In this document: piece after piece, positions 4,395 through 5,283 of the stretch | How positions within the stretch are numbered: position 1 is the stretch's first letter | Layout: each line of letters opens with the position of its first letter | Source of the DNA: Planctomycetota bacterium | Lineage (GTDB): Bacteria; Planctomycetota; B143-G9 | Direction of reading: 5' to 3' | NCBI GenBank assembly: GCA_003644275.1 | Contig: QNBY01000100.1 | Span: 1 to 5,283 of the forward strand | DNA: 5,283 nucleotides | Notes under the pieces: generated by a model | Seen by the model: only the letters and a program-made list of their open reading frames with translations | What the model was told of the DNA's origin: nothing | Databases searched by the model: none | Made by a program: the position numbers and the translations under genes

Positions 4395-5283
4395 ATGAGG
4401 AGACGTTTCGCCGCTATGGTGTGCACGGCCGTGTTGTTCGTCTTCGCCCTCGCCTGCGGCGGAGGAGGCGGGAACGACGGCGAGCCCGGTTTCCGGTTCC
4501 GCTCGCTCGCCGAGAACCAGACCGCGGCGGCGGGCCAGTACGTGCTCGTGTGGGGGACCCTCAGCAACGTGCCCTCCACCGCCGCGTGGACCGTCTTCTA
4601 CGATACCGACGAGGACTACGACAACGGCCGGACCGACGTGACCGGCGGCGGAGACACCGGCTTCGAGGTGCTGAAGCTGTGGGACACCACGGGCGTGCCC
4701 GCCGGGACCTACCACGTGGGCGTGGCGGTGGCGCTGGAGAGCGGAACGCTCGCCTTCTACGCTCCCGGCGCGGTGGAGGTCACTGCGGGAACGCCGCCCG
4801 TCATCACCATAGTGGAGCCCGACGCGGCGACCGAATACGCCAGGGGCGACGCCGTGCCGCTCGAGGCCGAGGTGGACCAGGCCGGCTATTCCTGGGAGCT
4901 TTTCGCCGGATTCGCGAAGGATCCCCTCGTGCGGGCCGTGAACATAGCCGCCCTGCCCGCCGATACGCACGTCGCCTACTCGTGGGACACCGCCTCGGTG
5001 GACCCGGGCTCGTACTACATAGGCTTCCTCGTCCGCAGGGGGGACGTGTGGACCTACGACTTCACGGACTTCCTCATCACCATCGCGGTGCACGACAAGT
5101 GGGTTCCCCTCTCGATGAACGATGCGCCGGAGGCGCGGGAGGATCACCGCGCGGTGTGGACCGGCGCGGAGATGATCGTGTGGGGCGGCAAGGGGACGGG
5201 AGGCTCGCTCATAACGGGCGGGCGGTACACGCCGTGGTCGGATTCCTGGCAGGCCATGAGCGTAGAGGCCGCTCCCGCTGCGC
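4395..5283 (+). CDS. Kelch-repeat lipoprotein with two beta-sandwich-like repeats (3' end outside window)
   Basis: 296 complete codons are visible and the frame is still open at 5283. Residues 1-20 are a signal peptide: MRRR, a hydrophobic core, then the lipobox Ala-Leu-Ala before Cys21, followed by five Gly. It is therefore probably a lipid-anchored envelope protein. Two related segments follow. WDTTGVPAGTYHVGV (from Trp96) and WDTASVDPGSYYIGF (from Trp197) are 101 residues apart and mark the ends of two Ig/Fn3-like beta domains; the first has an acidic loop DTDEDYDNGR. From Trp236 a kelch-type unit begins: WVPLS, APEAR, H251, AVWTGAEMIVWGG (253-265), then GGRY and W-x-x-W-x-DSW, and the next unit starts at WQAMS. 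Such extracellular propellers usually bind partners or sugars; the ligand here is unknown. Composition is again GC-rich with mixed ATA/ATC. It has its own promoter and ribosome binding site and no obvious functional link to the upstream genes. Confidence 0.85.
   Translation, partial: MRRRFAAMVCTAVLFVFALACGGGGGNDGEPGFRFRSLAENQTAAAGQYVLVWGTLSNVPSTAAWTVFYDTDEDYDNGRTDVTGGGDTGFEVLKLWDTTGVPAGTYHVGVAVALESGTLAFYAPGAVEVTAGTPPVITIVEPDAATEYARGDAVPLEAEVDQAGYSWELFAGFAKDPLVRAVNIAALPADTHVAYSWDTASVDPGSYYIGFLVRRGDVWTYDFTDFLITIAVHDKWVPLSMNDAPEAREDHRAVWTGAEMIVWGGKGTGGSLITGGRYTPWSDSWQAMSVEAAPAA

Noticed and set aside
4176..5147. A 323-codon open frame on the minus strand opposite the lipoprotein gene
   Set aside because: The plus-strand frame has a strong ribosome binding site, a lipobox signal peptide and kelch motifs. 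The minus frame is His/Gly/Val/Arg-rich with no motif.

Overview
The window looks like a chromosomal segment from a GC-rich diderm (Gram-negative type) bacterium. The evidence for a diderm is a YidC with the large periplasmic P1 domain and a lipoprotein with a lipobox cysteine. I cannot name the phylum. The coding style is peculiar: in yidC, ATA is the main isoleucine codon (26 ATA, 11 ATC, 0 ATT by hand count) in spite of the high GC content. MnmE is also clearly divergent from the Escherichia coli type.

Left part (1-3630): a same-strand, tightly packed housekeeping cluster, rnpA (3' end only) - yidD - yidC - mnmE. This is the usual order of the cluster often found near the replication origin. 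rnpA and yidD overlap in GTGA, yidD and yidC are 12 nt apart, and yidC and mnmE are 7 nt apart. No jag/khpB gene sits between yidC and mnmE. The genes link tRNA 5' maturation (RnpA), membrane protein insertion (YidD, YidC) and tRNA wobble-uridine modification (MnmE). The mnmE frame is interrupted by one in-frame TAG at 2755-2757, while the sequence on both sides stays in register with MnmE to the canonical C-terminal Cys-Ile-Gly-Lys. YidC has Gln421 where the conserved positively charged groove residue is expected.

Middle part (3631-4252): a single EVE/PUA-like-domain gene of clearly lower GC and different codon use. It has its own candidate promoter and strong ribosome binding site, and an 8-bp inverted repeat that could hide that site in read-through RNA. 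It lies directly after the mnmE 3' end, which in other bacteria is the integration site of SGI1-type genomic islands. I infer an acquired gene, possibly with a defence or modified-nucleic-acid role.

Right part (4253-5283): a 142-nt spacer with a candidate promoter, then a lipoprotein gene open at the window edge. It encodes a lipobox signal peptide, two ~100-residue beta-sandwich-like repeats and the beginning of a kelch-type propeller. All supported genes are on the + strand. I see no RNA gene, CRISPR array, insertion sequence or convincing intrinsic terminator.
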